Position numbers and translations under genes: made by a program. From Pricia antarctica (lineage in GTDB: Bacteria > Bacteroidota > Bacteroidia > Flavobacteriales > Flavobacteriaceae), in NCBI RefSeq assembly GCF_900101815.1, contig NZ_FNAO01000002.1, forward strand, positions 310,001 to 374,000: a DNA stretch of 64,000 bases, in the 5' to 3' direction. Below, piece after piece: positions 18,122-25,487 of this stretch (its first letter is position 1; every line of letters starts with the position of its first letter). A model generated the notes under the pieces. That model had not been told where the DNA came from. It did not search any database and saw only the letters and a program-made list of their open reading frames with translations.

Positions 18122-18616
18122 ATGAACATCCACATAATTACCACCGGAGGCACTATTGAAGGTATAGATTATGAGGGGGAAGTAAATCGGACCCAAGAAG
18201 GCCAGGTTTCAATAATCGACTTTTTGGACACGGCAAATGTTTCATTTCAATATACCATAGAAGAGGCTTTTAAAAAAGACAGCCGCCTTGTATCAAACAG
18301 AGACAGAGAACTTTTAGTTGATAAGATAAGAGCTGTCGATTCGACTAAAATTTTAATTACCCACGGTACTTTCACTATGGAAGATACGGCCCAATATTTG
18401 GGCAAACTCAACTTAAACAGAACGATTGTTCTCGTAGGGTCTTTTGTTTCAGGTTCATCCCCTAATACCGATGCACCCTTCAATTTAGGTTACGCAATTA
18501 GCTCAGTACAATTTCTAAAGACCGATGTTTATGTTGCCATGAACGGAGAAGTCTTTCATTGGAGTAATGTTACGAAAAATTTGGAGACGAATAAATTCGA
18601 GCGTGGAAATGAATAG
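18122..18616 (+). CDS. Short asparaginase-like domain protein
   Basis: A 164-residue protein. Residues 4-14 (I-I-T-T-G-G-T-I-E-G) match the first catalytic loop of L-asparaginases, and H81-G-T-F-T-M-E-D-T-A matches the second (usually HGTDTMEET), with the key Asp replaced by Phe. Full asparaginases have about 330 residues; the C-terminal domain is missing. Such one-domain forms occur in Bacteroidota and their activity is uncertain. It lies 23 bp before a 7TM-LuxR regulator, with which it may form a two-gene unit. Confidence 0.8.
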   Translation: MNIHIITTGGTIEGIDYEGEVNRTQEGQVSIIDFLDTANVSFQYTIEEAFKKDSRLVSNRDRELLVDKIRAVDSTKILITHGTFTMEDTAQYLGKLNLNRTIVLVGSFVSGSSPNTDAPFNLGYAISSVQFLKTDVYVAMNGEVFHWSNVTKNLETNKFERGNE

Positions 18617-18639
18617 GATAGTAGCAATGAAAAGGATAT

Positions 18640-19557
18640 ATGTTTGGCACTTCGATACATTGGACAACGTTCTTCTATCTTTTGATAGATACTTTCCTGT
18701 TGGTAATAGCTTGTGTCCAATCTTCTAGAAATCGTTACACAAACCTAAACAGATATTTAGTACTGGCGGGATTATTCGTTTTATATAACCTGACGGGAGG
18801 TTTCTTGCCGTTTGACGGTTTCCCCGGACCATTCATTCTTCAATACGTCATTACATACGGAGTTGCCATTACCATGGGAATTTTTCTGTTCCATTATATT
18901 TATAGGGAATATGACATCCGTATTTTGAATGTCCATTTGACCATAGCGAACATCTCCATTTACGGTGCGCTATGTTTTTTCGGATTATTTCTTTTGCCCT
19001 ATTATTTTACCGGGTCTCTCGATACGGCCAGGGTGTGCTTCACGGTTCCCGTATCGCTAATTTGTCTGTATTTTTTATGGGCGTTTTACGGAAGGATATC
19101 AAAACCAAAAAATCCGAATAAGTTCGTCTTACGCCGTAACAAGCTTTCCCTTCTGAGCGTAATTTGTATGATACTTTTGCCAATGTTGACCTTGATCGGG
19201 GACTACCAGTGGTTGACATTTACGATAGTCAATACCTCGTTTTATGCCATAACAGCAATAGAGATCGACAGGTATCTCTATTTTTTGGAGCACAAGAAAA
19301 AAATGAATGCGCTGTTAAACTATTACAAAGCTGAAAGAAATAAAGAAATAGCACCGAAATTCTTTACTAGGGGCTTGACCGGAAGGGAAATCGAAATGGC
19401 CATGTCAGTGTTGGACGGGAGGTCATACAAGGAAATCGGAGATGAATATTTTATTGCTGAAAAAACGGCATCCAAACATGCTTCGAACATTTTCAAAAAA
19501 ATGAGGGTAAAAAATAGAACTGAATTTATGGAGCGTTTTGGCAAAAAAAAACTATAG
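18640..19557 (+). CDS. Seven-helix membrane protein with C-terminal LuxR HTH
   Basis: A 305-residue protein. Residues 6-220 contain seven hydrophobic helices with short loops, then a Lys-rich linker, and residues about 240-300 a LuxR-type HTH: L-T-G-R-E-I-E-M-A, G-x-S-Y-K-E-I-G-D-E-Y-F-I-A-E-K-T-A-S-K-H. It looks like a one-component receptor that reads a signal at the membrane and binds DNA directly. The likely targets are nearby genes. It starts 23 bp after the asparaginase-like gene. The ligand is unknown. Confidence 0.85.
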   Translation: MFGTSIHWTTFFYLLIDTFLLVIACVQSSRNRYTNLNRYLVLAGLFVLYNLTGGFLPFDGFPGPFILQYVITYGVAITMGIFLFHYIYREYDIRILNVHLTIANISIYGALCFFGLFLLPYYFTGSLDTARVCFTVPVSLICLYFLWAFYGRISKPKNPNKFVLRRNKLSLLSVICMILLPMLTLIGDYQWLTFTIVNTSFYAITAIEIDRYLYFLEHKKKMNALLNYYKAERNKEIAPKFFTRGLTGREIEMAMSVLDGRSYKEIGDEYFIAEKTASKHASNIFKKMRVKNRTEFMERFGKKKL

Positions 19558-19859
19558 ACTCAAAATTCTCCCTTCCCTCTTAACTATTGATTATTAGACA
19601 GAAACAAGAATTACGTATTAAAATACGTTCTAGCCCGTAGTCATTTACGTACCAATTTCAAGGTTTCTCATAATTGTACTTCTTATCTTTAAGTACCAAA
19701 CCCTTATGCAAAAATAGTATAATGAAGAACGAGGACATCATTGACCATTCCCTCAATATTGAACGGCATAAAGAATTGGATTTTTGCAGGCCACCTAGCT
19801 GACTTTCTTAAATTTTTCTTCCATAAGCAGTTCGTATCAAACTGGTTCAATGGAAGACT
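19558..19859. other. Gene-free interval before rteC
   Basis: About 300 bp without a supported gene. A TATCTTTA box at about 19685 is one base off the Bacteroidetes TAnnTTTG element and could serve rteC. No terminator is evident. Confidence 0.4.
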
Positions 19860-20693
19860 ATGGAACTACAATCACTATCCGAAGAACTACTCGAGGAACT
19901 GAAAGAAATTAAGATTCAGAATCAGGAAATTATAGAACAGGCATTCCTTTCAATAGAGGTATGCCGTAATTTATTGAGTAGATACAAAAAGGAAATTTTA
20001 AGGGAGGGATTCGAATCGATTGAAGATGAAATTTTTTTCTTCAAAACGACAAAACAAATTCCCTTGGTACAACTGATTTATTTTTCGGAAATACATTCAT
20101 TTGAAATCCAATTCCCCAAAGCGGACAGGGAAAGCCAAAGAAAGTCCATTAAGCGAAAAATCGACAAACTCAATCGTTTCTTTCTCTATAATCTGGATTT
20201 TGGCCGGTATGTGGATTCAGGTGCGACCCACTTCGACAAAGAATATTTTACAAGGGATTATCTGGCAACCTTCCATATTACTACTTCTAAATTCTATTTT
20301 CAAGATCCCGAATTCTGTACGCCGAGGGATATGTTACTGGGCAAATACCAGGCGTATAATTCCTTTGTTGTCTATTTGGACAGCAGACTATTCAAACTTG
20401 AAAACTCCCTGAACGGAAATTTGGTGCTCGATCCGTTGAATAAACTTCATTGGCCGTTCAGCAATTCTGACTATGTAGAACTTTTATATGCTTTATGCGC
20501 CAAAGGGCTAGGTAGGCAGGATAATCTAAGTATAATGAAGGTATCCAAAAGGCTTCAACAAGTTTTCGACTTTACACCAAAGGACATCTACAAAACCTTT
20601 CAAAGCCTCAAAGGACGGAAAAACAGTCGGACATTATTTCTTGACGAATTGGCTACGTCCCTACTTCTGGAAATGGACAAGAGCGAAGAATAA
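19860..20693 (+). CDS. rteC: RteC family ICE regulator
   Basis: A 277-residue protein with the RteC pattern: an N-terminal coiled coil (residues 1-45), a K-R-K-I-D-K-L-N-R-F-F centre, Y-L-A-T-F-H-I-T-T-S-K-F-Y-F, and a C-terminal half with W-P-F-S-N-S-D-Y-V-E-L-L-Y-A-L. In CTnDOT, RteC activates the excision operon of the element, so this supports an integrated conjugative element. Two GACCGTA palindromic sites lie just downstream. Tetracycline genes (tetQ, rteA, rteB) are not seen, so the inducing signal must differ. Confidence 0.85.
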   Translation: MELQSLSEELLEELKEIKIQNQEIIEQAFLSIEVCRNLLSRYKKEILREGFESIEDEIFFFKTTKQIPLVQLIYFSEIHSFEIQFPKADRESQRKSIKRKIDKLNRFFLYNLDFGRYVDSGATHFDKEYFTRDYLATFHITTSKFYFQDPEFCTPRDMLLGKYQAYNSFVVYLDSRLFKLENSLNGNLVLDPLNKLHWPFSNSDYVELLYALCAKGLGRQDNLSIMKVSKRLQQVFDFTPKDIYKTFQSLKGRKNSRTLFLDELATSLLLEMDKSEE

Positions 20694-20738
20694 TTCTCTA
20701 ATTCTACCCTTCCGCCACCTTTTTAAATTATTAAAAAA

Positions 20739-20766
20739 GGACCGTACTACGGTCGACCTACGGTCC
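20739..20766. promoter_or_regulatory. Inverted repeat cluster GACCGTA/TACGGTC (site 1)
   Basis: GGACCGTA (20739-20746) and TACGGTCC (20759-20766) are perfect inverted arms, and a third half-site TACGGTC lies between them (20748-20754). The same GACCGTACTACGGT core recurs at 20878. It looks like an operator or accessory recombination site for a mobile-element regulator. Confidence 0.5.
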
Positions 20767-20877
20767 TTAAGTTTTACATCATATCTTCATTTAATTTGGT
20801 TCGATTTTGGGTGCATATCCAACTTTACCAATCTCCAAACCCTACAAAACACACCAAAATTCAAGATGTTAAATTTT

Positions 20878-20891
20878 GACCGTACTACGGT
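20878..20891. promoter_or_regulatory. Second GACCGTACTACGGT site (site 2)
   Basis: An exact 14-nt copy of the core in site 1, 138 bp downstream. It contains the inverted repeat CCGTA-C-TACGG. It lies 120 bp before the small HTH gene at 21014. Confidence 0.5.
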
Positions 20892-20953
20892 AGTACTGGG
20901 GAAGAAAACCCAATAATACACTTCAAATTTGTAGAACGAAAGTCAAATCCTGC

Positions 20954-20999
20954 AAAGGGCTATTAAATTAGTTGACAGCGATGCGATAGCCCTTTTTTT
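20954..20999 (+). terminator. Rho-independent terminator or attenuator before HTH gene
   Basis: AAAGGGCTAT (20954-20963) pairs with ATAGCCCTTT (20986-20995), then a T-run to 20999. It ends 14 bp before the next start codon, so attenuation of the downstream operon is possible. Confidence 0.7.
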
Positions 21000-21013
21000 A
21001 AAACCGTTCTACT

Positions 21014-21295
21014 ATGCCGACAAGCATCATTACAACAGACGACCTTCGGGATTTCAAATTGGAATTGCTCGATGACATCAACCAATTATTGGCCCAACAC
21101 GCCACGGTAAAGCTCAAAAAATACTTGAAATCCTCGGAAGTGATGGATATGCTGCAAGTAAGCCCGGGCACCTTACAGAACCTACGGGTCAACGGTACCT
21201 TACCGTACACAAAGGTTGGTGGTATCCTCTACTACGATGCCGAGGAAATACAGTCCGTGATGACGGCCAATCGGGTACAAAACAAAATCCATTAG
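21014..21295 (+). CDS. Small HTH_17/excisionase-like DNA-binding protein
   Basis: A 93-residue protein with an N-terminal helix (residues 8-28) and a winged HTH_17 domain (about 36-80): L-K-S-S-E-V-M-D-M-L-Q-V-S-P-G-T-L-Q-N-L-R, then G-T-L-P-Y-T-K-V-G-G-I-L-Y-Y-D. Such proteins act as excisionases or regulators in Bacteroidetes conjugative elements. It heads a compact operon (6 bp to the next gene) and follows a terminator-like hairpin. No tyrosine integrase is nearby. Confidence 0.85.
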   Translation: MPTSIITTDDLRDFKLELLDDINQLLAQHATVKLKKYLKSSEVMDMLQVSPGTLQNLRVNGTLPYTKVGGILYYDAEEIQSVMTANRVQNKIH

Positions 21296-21301
21296 GGATG
21301 T

Positions 21302-21985
21302 ATGAACTACATAAAACACCTAAATGCGGTCTTTCAGCAATTTTCGATGGATTCCCGATTGAACCCGACCCATATAAGCCTATATCTGGCCTTGTTCCAG
21401 TTCTGGAACATCCACCGCTTTCCCGAGGTTTTTTACATCAACAGGGAAGAAGTGATGGCGATGGCAAAAATAGGGTCAAAAGCGACATATCATCGATGCC
21501 TAAAAGGATTGGACAACTGGAAATATATCTATTATCTACCCTCCCATAATCCCTACAAAGGTAGCCAGATCAAGATGCTCAAATTCGGTACAAGTGGTGG
21601 TACAAGTACTGATACAAGTAGTGGGACAACTCCTGGTACAAGTAGTGAACAAGTAGTGGGACAAGCATTAGTACCTTATATAAACATTAATAAACAAATA
21701 GAAAACGATTATAAACATAAGCTACCCAAAAATGAAAATGAGGTTTTGGATTTTTTCAAAAAAAAGAAATGGCCGCCCATTGAAGCAAAAAAGTTCTTCA
21801 ACCATTACACCTCGATTGGGTGGAAAATCGGGGGAAAGATTAAAATCGTCGATTGGCAGGCCTCGTCCGAAAACTGGATGCTAAAAGCTGCCGAAATAAA
21901 AAAACAACAAACGGAAAACGAACTGTCTCAAAAACGGGACAACCTAAAAACCAGTACAAACAAGGACTATGGACAACCCCTCTAA
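21302..21985 (+). CDS. ICE replication/regulatory protein with winged helix and Thr/Ser linker
   Basis: A 227-residue protein. Residues 1-100 form a winged-helix-like domain of a type common in Bacteroidetes conjugative elements (L-N-P-T-H-I-S-L-Y, I-N-R-E-E-V, K-A-T-Y-H-R-C-L). A low-complexity linker follows (about residues 98-125), encoded by repeated ggtacaagt-like units, then a DnaD-like C-terminal part with W-Q-A-S-S-E-N-W. The layout suggests replication initiation or helicase loading together with the ATPase that overlaps it by 17 bp. The function is inferred from context. Confidence 0.65.
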   Translation: MNYIKHLNAVFQQFSMDSRLNPTHISLYLALFQFWNIHRFPEVFYINREEVMAMAKIGSKATYHRCLKGLDNWKYIYYLPSHNPYKGSQIKMLKFGTSGGTSTDTSSGTTPGTSSEQVVGQALVPYININKQIENDYKHKLPKNENEVLDFFKKKKWPPIEAKKFFNHYTSIGWKIGGKIKIVDWQASSENWMLKAAEIKKQQTENELSQKRDNLKTSTNKDYGQPL

Positions 21986-22631
21986 AATCATCGAAGGTGG
22001 TGTAGAATATTCTATCGGAAAATTGGATGGTAAAAACGTGCTCTACGACTTTGACAAAATTCTGATTTACTTGAATGCAAAGGGAAAATTGCTCTTTGGC
22101 AAACATTTCAAGCTTTACGACGGGGATACCGACACCATTCGCAAGCTATGCCACTATTTTATCAAGGATAAGGATAATTGTCAAAAGGACGACATAGACC
22201 CGGAAAAGGGAATATTACTTTCCGGTCCAGTGGGCTGTGGCAAGACCAGTTTGATGAAACTGCTAAAATATTTGGTTCCCCTACAACGACCGTACTTGAT
22301 GGCACCTTGCCGGAATATAGTTTTTGGTTTCAACCATTTGGGCTATAAAATAATCGAGGATTATGGCGATAGTAGCCCTATCTGTTTCGATGACCTGGGC
22401 GTAGAGCCACTGGGTCGCCACTACGGCAAGGACTGCAACGTTATGGGCGAAGTACTGCTCTCACGCTATGAGCTGTACTTAATAACCAAAACAAAGATCA
22501 AGACCCACGTCACCACCAATCTCAATGCAGAGGAATTGGAAGAACGCTACGGCAACCGCGTCCGCAGTCGGATGCGGGAACTTTTCAATTTGATAGCCTT
22601 TGATAAGAATACTAACGATAAACGTAAATAG
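21969..22631 (+). CDS. DnaC-like AAA+ ATPase
   Basis: A 220-residue ATPase with Walker A G86-P-V-G-C-G-K-T93, Walker B I-C-F-D-D-L-G, and a sensor region T-H-V-T-T-N-L-N. Its C-terminal R-Y-G-N-R-V-R-S-R-M-R-E is the DnaC/IstB-like arginine-rich motif. It may load a helicase during ICE replication after excision. It overlaps the upstream gene by 17 bp and is 2 bp from the downstream nuclease gene, so the three are translated together. Confidence 0.8.
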   Translation: MDNPSKIIEGGVEYSIGKLDGKNVLYDFDKILIYLNAKGKLLFGKHFKLYDGDTDTIRKLCHYFIKDKDNCQKDDIDPEKGILLSGPVGCGKTSLMKLLKYLVPLQRPYLMAPCRNIVFGFNHLGYKIIEDYGDSSPICFDDLGVEPLGRHYGKDCNVMGEVLLSRYELYLITKTKIKTHVTTNLNAEELEERYGNRVRSRMRELFNLIAFDKNTNDKRK

Positions 22632-22633
22632 AT

Positions 22634-23755
22634 ATGAAAATTGCCACTTTCAACATCCAGAACCTGTTCCACCGGGACAGAAGCCTTATAGCAAAACCTT
22701 ATGGAAAATGTGTTACCGACTGGGTCAATGAACTCGATGAATTGATGCTGGGAAACAACCGCGTGTCAAACAATACAGAACGAATACAAGAATTGGCGTT
22801 CCTCTTAGGCTTCGACAAAACATTTGACGTTCCCTATGCCGTAATGCGCAAACGGGCGGGATTCCTTTTCTTGAAAGGAATGGACTATTCCAAAGAACTG
22901 AAGTCCGGGGAACTTACCGATTGGAACGGATGGATAGCTTTGCAGACCATACCGTTGGATCCGATGGCCGTGAACAATAAAGCCAAGGTCGTTGCCGAAG
23001 TCAATCCGGATATTATACTCTTGCAGGAAATCGAGGACAGGGCTTCGTTGGAAGAATTCAATGCCCAACTGTTGCCCGAATCCGATGGCGAACCGTTTCA
23101 GGAAGTTGTAGTCTTTCAAGGCAGCGATAAGCGGGGTCAAGAAATGGGTATATTATTAAAAAATGGCTACAGAGTTAAATCAGTTAGAACTCGTTGTTTT
23201 GATTTGGGAGATAACCCCAATCCAAAAAAGGAATTCTTTCAATACGAAATCGATACGCCGTCCCTTCAAACCATTTGGCTGTTGGCCGCCCATTTACAGG
23301 AAGAAACCAAGGACAAGGAATTATCAGATGCATTACGCAAAAAGGAGGCTCAACAGATTGCTGATGTTTATAATGAACTTTGGGAAAAAGGAGAAAGAAA
23401 TATCATAGTTACCGGAACATTGAACGCTGTATCATATTGCGATTCGCTTTCGCCATTATTCCGAGATACCAAAATGAAGGATGTCACCAGACACCGATCG
23501 TTCAAAGCGGATAACGACGAGGGCAGGGACGCTGCTTATTTCCGATTGGGCGCATACCGTTTAGGGGTCAATATCAGACAGAAAGATTATCTTTTGCTTT
23601 CGCCTAACCTTTTCTCGAAGGTAGCTAATAGCGGATTGAATCGTAAGGCGGTATGGCCAGATAAAAAACCTATGTGGTCGATTTATTCATCCATTCACGA
23701 CAAGAAACAGGCCGCTAGTGAGCATCCTGCAATTTGGGCGAAAATTGATATTTAA
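22634..23755 (+). CDS. Endonuclease/exonuclease/phosphatase (EEP) family protein
   Basis: A 373-residue protein starting M-K-I-A-T-F-N-I-Q-N-L, the first EEP motif. I-L-L-Q-E-I-E (metal-binding Glu) lies near residue 125, and a late V-T-G-T-L-N-A replaces the usual GDFN. D-Y-L-L-L-S-P and S-E-H-P-A-I-W-A near the C-terminus match the final catalytic D-Y and S-D-H-P motifs, with Asp changed to Glu in S-E-H. Phosphodiesterase activity on DNA, lipid or nucleotide cannot be chosen from sequence. It is the last gene of the replication-type operon. Confidence 0.8.
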   Translation: MKIATFNIQNLFHRDRSLIAKPYGKCVTDWVNELDELMLGNNRVSNNTERIQELAFLLGFDKTFDVPYAVMRKRAGFLFLKGMDYSKELKSGELTDWNGWIALQTIPLDPMAVNNKAKVVAEVNPDIILLQEIEDRASLEEFNAQLLPESDGEPFQEVVVFQGSDKRGQEMGILLKNGYRVKSVRTRCFDLGDNPNPKKEFFQYEIDTPSLQTIWLLAAHLQEETKDKELSDALRKKEAQQIADVYNELWEKGERNIIVTGTLNAVSYCDSLSPLFRDTKMKDVTRHRSFKADNDEGRDAAYFRLGAYRLGVNIRQKDYLLLSPNLFSKVANSGLNRKAVWPDKKPMWSIYSSIHDKKQAASEHPAIWAKIDI

Positions 23756-24057
23756 AACCTAATTTTTAGTTCCGTAAAAGGTGAATTACCGGAACTACTA
23801 AAAAGAACGACAAATGGAACTGGCAACGGATTTCTTCTAGTGGTTCTTGAACTGTCCCGTAAAACGGCCGTGGCTGTTGCAGAAGTGGTTTGTGAGTAAG
23901 GTATCGTGAATCGAAAAAAGTTTCTTCACAAAAGGATGGTCTTAAAACTACTATCGGCCGTTTCGACCAAACCACTTCTTCAAGGTTTTAAAGAATTCCG
24001 AGATTAATATTCTCAGGATGACTTTTAGATTGACGAAAACTACTTCAAACAACTCTC
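23756..24057. other. Gene-free interval with long inverted repeat
   Basis: This 300-bp spacer between the EEP gene and the convergent amidase gene holds a perfect 12-bp inverted repeat, AGAAGTGGTTTG (23881-23892)/CAAACCACTTCT (23968-23979), and a second pair AAACGGCCG (23862-23870)/CGGCCGTTT (23955-23963). The two pairs interlock rather than nest. No terminator T-run is seen. Confidence 0.5.
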
Positions 24058-24702
24058 TCATCTCTTTACTTTTCGATTTTTAAACCACTCAGAAGCGACA
24101 ACGCAACCGCGAGAACATTTTTCATCCTCGGTCAGATGTTGCGCTTCATCCAGATTGGACAAAAAGCCCAATTCCACCAATACCGTAGGGCAGTAATCCA
24201 CCGTTTCCCGTAGCACTTGAAAATTGGCAAACTTCACGCCCCTACTTTTGAGACCGATATTTTGTTTCATTCCTTTTTGAAGTAGGTATGCCATAAGGAT
24301 GGATTCTTGCAAGTGTTCGCCATATCTCGGCACATAGATTTCCACACCTTTGGCATTTGGATTACCGGAATGATTAAAATGCAATGAAACGAACAGGTCG
24401 ACATGTAAACTTCTTGTCCTTTTTGCCCTATCCCCCAATGAAATAAGAGTATCTGAATATCTTGTCAGATAAATTTCATAGGATTCGCCTAATAGGTTTT
24501 CATTGAGAACTATTATTTTTTTCGCAATTTTAAGCACCATATCCTTTTCCTGAATCCCGTTGATTCCGATTGCACCGGAATCGGTTCCACCGTGTCCAGG
24601 GTCGATTACGATAACAGTTTTGGCACCACCTTTCGATTGGCCAATACTGTCCAATGGCATCAGCCAAAAAACCAGACTTAAAAAGAGAAGAAATCGAACC
24701 AT
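24058..24702 (-). CDS. N-acetylmuramoyl-L-alanine amidase (ICE-linked)
   Basis: The ATG at 24702 (214 aa) is chosen because it starts the signal peptide (MVRFLLFLSLVFW...GQ); the TTG at 24744 adds an acidic leader. Amidase_3 motifs are D-P-G-H37-G-G-x-D-S-G, E-K-D-x-V-L (zinc Glu), S-L-H-F-N-H-S (second His) and V-E-L-G-F-L-S-N (catalytic Glu). It cleaves peptidoglycan cross-strand peptides from muramic acid. It lies divergent to the tra operon, where such enzymes can open the wall for the conjugation channel. Confidence 0.9.
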   Translation of the reverse strand: MVRFLLFLSLVFWLMPLDSIGQSKGGAKTVIVIDPGHGGTDSGAIGINGIQEKDMVLKIAKKIIVLNENLLGESYEIYLTRYSDTLISLGDRAKRTRSLHVDLFVSLHFNHSGNPNAKGVEIYVPRYGEHLQESILMAYLLQKGMKQNIGLKSRGVKFANFQVLRETVDYCPTVLVELGFLSNLDEAQHLTEDEKCSRGCVVASEWFKNRKVKR

Positions 24703-24849
24703 AATATTTGCTTTCTCTACACAATTTTCAAAGAATTCCTTCAATCCCTAAGAATCTTCCAAAGTTTAACAGGATTTCGAGTTAAAGTTTGGGGATTTTC
24801 CTCCCTCAGCTTCTTTTCATAATAGATTTCGCAAAGTTTATTCATCAAC

Positions 24850-24862
24850 GCCCTCATCAGGC
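24850..24862 (+). promoter_or_regulatory. Mini-hairpin before traE
   Basis: GCC-CTCATCA-GGC, 18 bp before the traE ATG. Similar short GC hairpins precede other tra genes at 25172, 29926 and 30885. Confidence 0.3.
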
Positions 24863-24879
24863 ATCAAAAACGAACAGTT

Positions 24880-25167
24880 ATGAAAAAATCAATTCCTATG
24901 TTGACAGGGCTGCTGCTTAACGCAGCACCCGCCTTTGCGCAGATCGGTGGTATCGAGGATTCGGTAAACGAGGTTTCCGACACCATCAGGACCATCTTTC
25001 CGATTATTCTCGGTGTCATCTTTCTAATCGGTTTCCTGTTCAACGCAGGGCATTTCTTTGGGGAAAATGCCGACCTCAAAAAAGGGATTACCCGTGTTCT
25101 CATCTTCGTACTTATTGCAGGGGCGGTCGTGGGCATCTTTACCTACCTAATCTCAATCGTAGTCTAA
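24880..25167 (+). CDS. traE: TraE family conjugation protein (DUF4134)
   Basis: A 95-residue protein with signal peptide (residues 1-21, ending AFA|Q), a short acidic helix, and two transmembrane helices (about 38-57 and 71-93) separated by a G-E-N-A-D-L-K-K loop. It matches DUF4134/TraE, a small VirB2/3-like membrane subunit of Bacteroidetes conjugation machines. It is the first gene of the plus-strand tra operon, 36 bp before traF. Confidence 0.9.
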   Translation: MKKSIPMLTGLLLNAAPAFAQIGGIEDSVNEVSDTIRTIFPIILGVIFLIGFLFNAGHFFGENADLKKGITRVLIFVLIAGAVVGIFTYLISIVV

Positions 25168-25171
25168 TGAA

Positions 25172-25184
25172 CCCTCATCGAGGG
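25172..25184 (+). promoter_or_regulatory. Mini-hairpin before traF
   Basis: CCCTC-ATC-GAGGG, 18 bp before the traF ATG, in the 35-bp traE-traF gap. It is too short and lacks a T-run for termination. Confidence 0.35.
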
Positions 25185-25202
25185 CTTTATTAACCAAGCT
25201 GT

Positions 25203-25487
25203 ATGAAGAAATTCGAGGTCTATAAAAACATCAGAAAACGGGCGGTCATTTTCGGGCTGCCCATTTCGCTGTTCGCATTAATGATGATTTCCATTATTGC
25301 TTCGCTCTTGGTCATCATCTTTTCGTTCAGTTTCGGAATCATAATCGGGGTCTTGGTATTCAATTCAACCCTGTTTATCGCTTTGACGCGAATGGCGAAC
25401 AATCCGCATCTTTTCCAGATGGCAAAAGTTTTCCCAAAAATCATCAGTAACAAAAGAAATTCCGGCTTCGACTATGAAGAAGATTGA
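25203..25487 (+). CDS. traF: TraF family conjugation protein (DUF4133)
   Basis: A 94-residue protein with two close transmembrane helices (about residues 17-38 and 40-60), a basic N-terminus (K-N-I-R-K-R-A) and a cytosolic tail. This is the DUF4133/VirB3-like subunit. Its end overlaps traG by 14 bp, the usual arrangement, consistent with translational coupling. Confidence 0.9.
   Translation: MKKFEVYKNIRKRAVIFGLPISLFALMMISIIASLLVIIFSFSFGIIIGVLVFNSTLFIALTRMANNPHLFQMAKVFPKIISNKRNSGFDYEED

Noticed and set aside
20739-20891. Insertion-sequence terminal inverted repeats
   Set aside because: Only a 14-nt core 138 bp apart in direct orientation, with no transposase frame between the copies.
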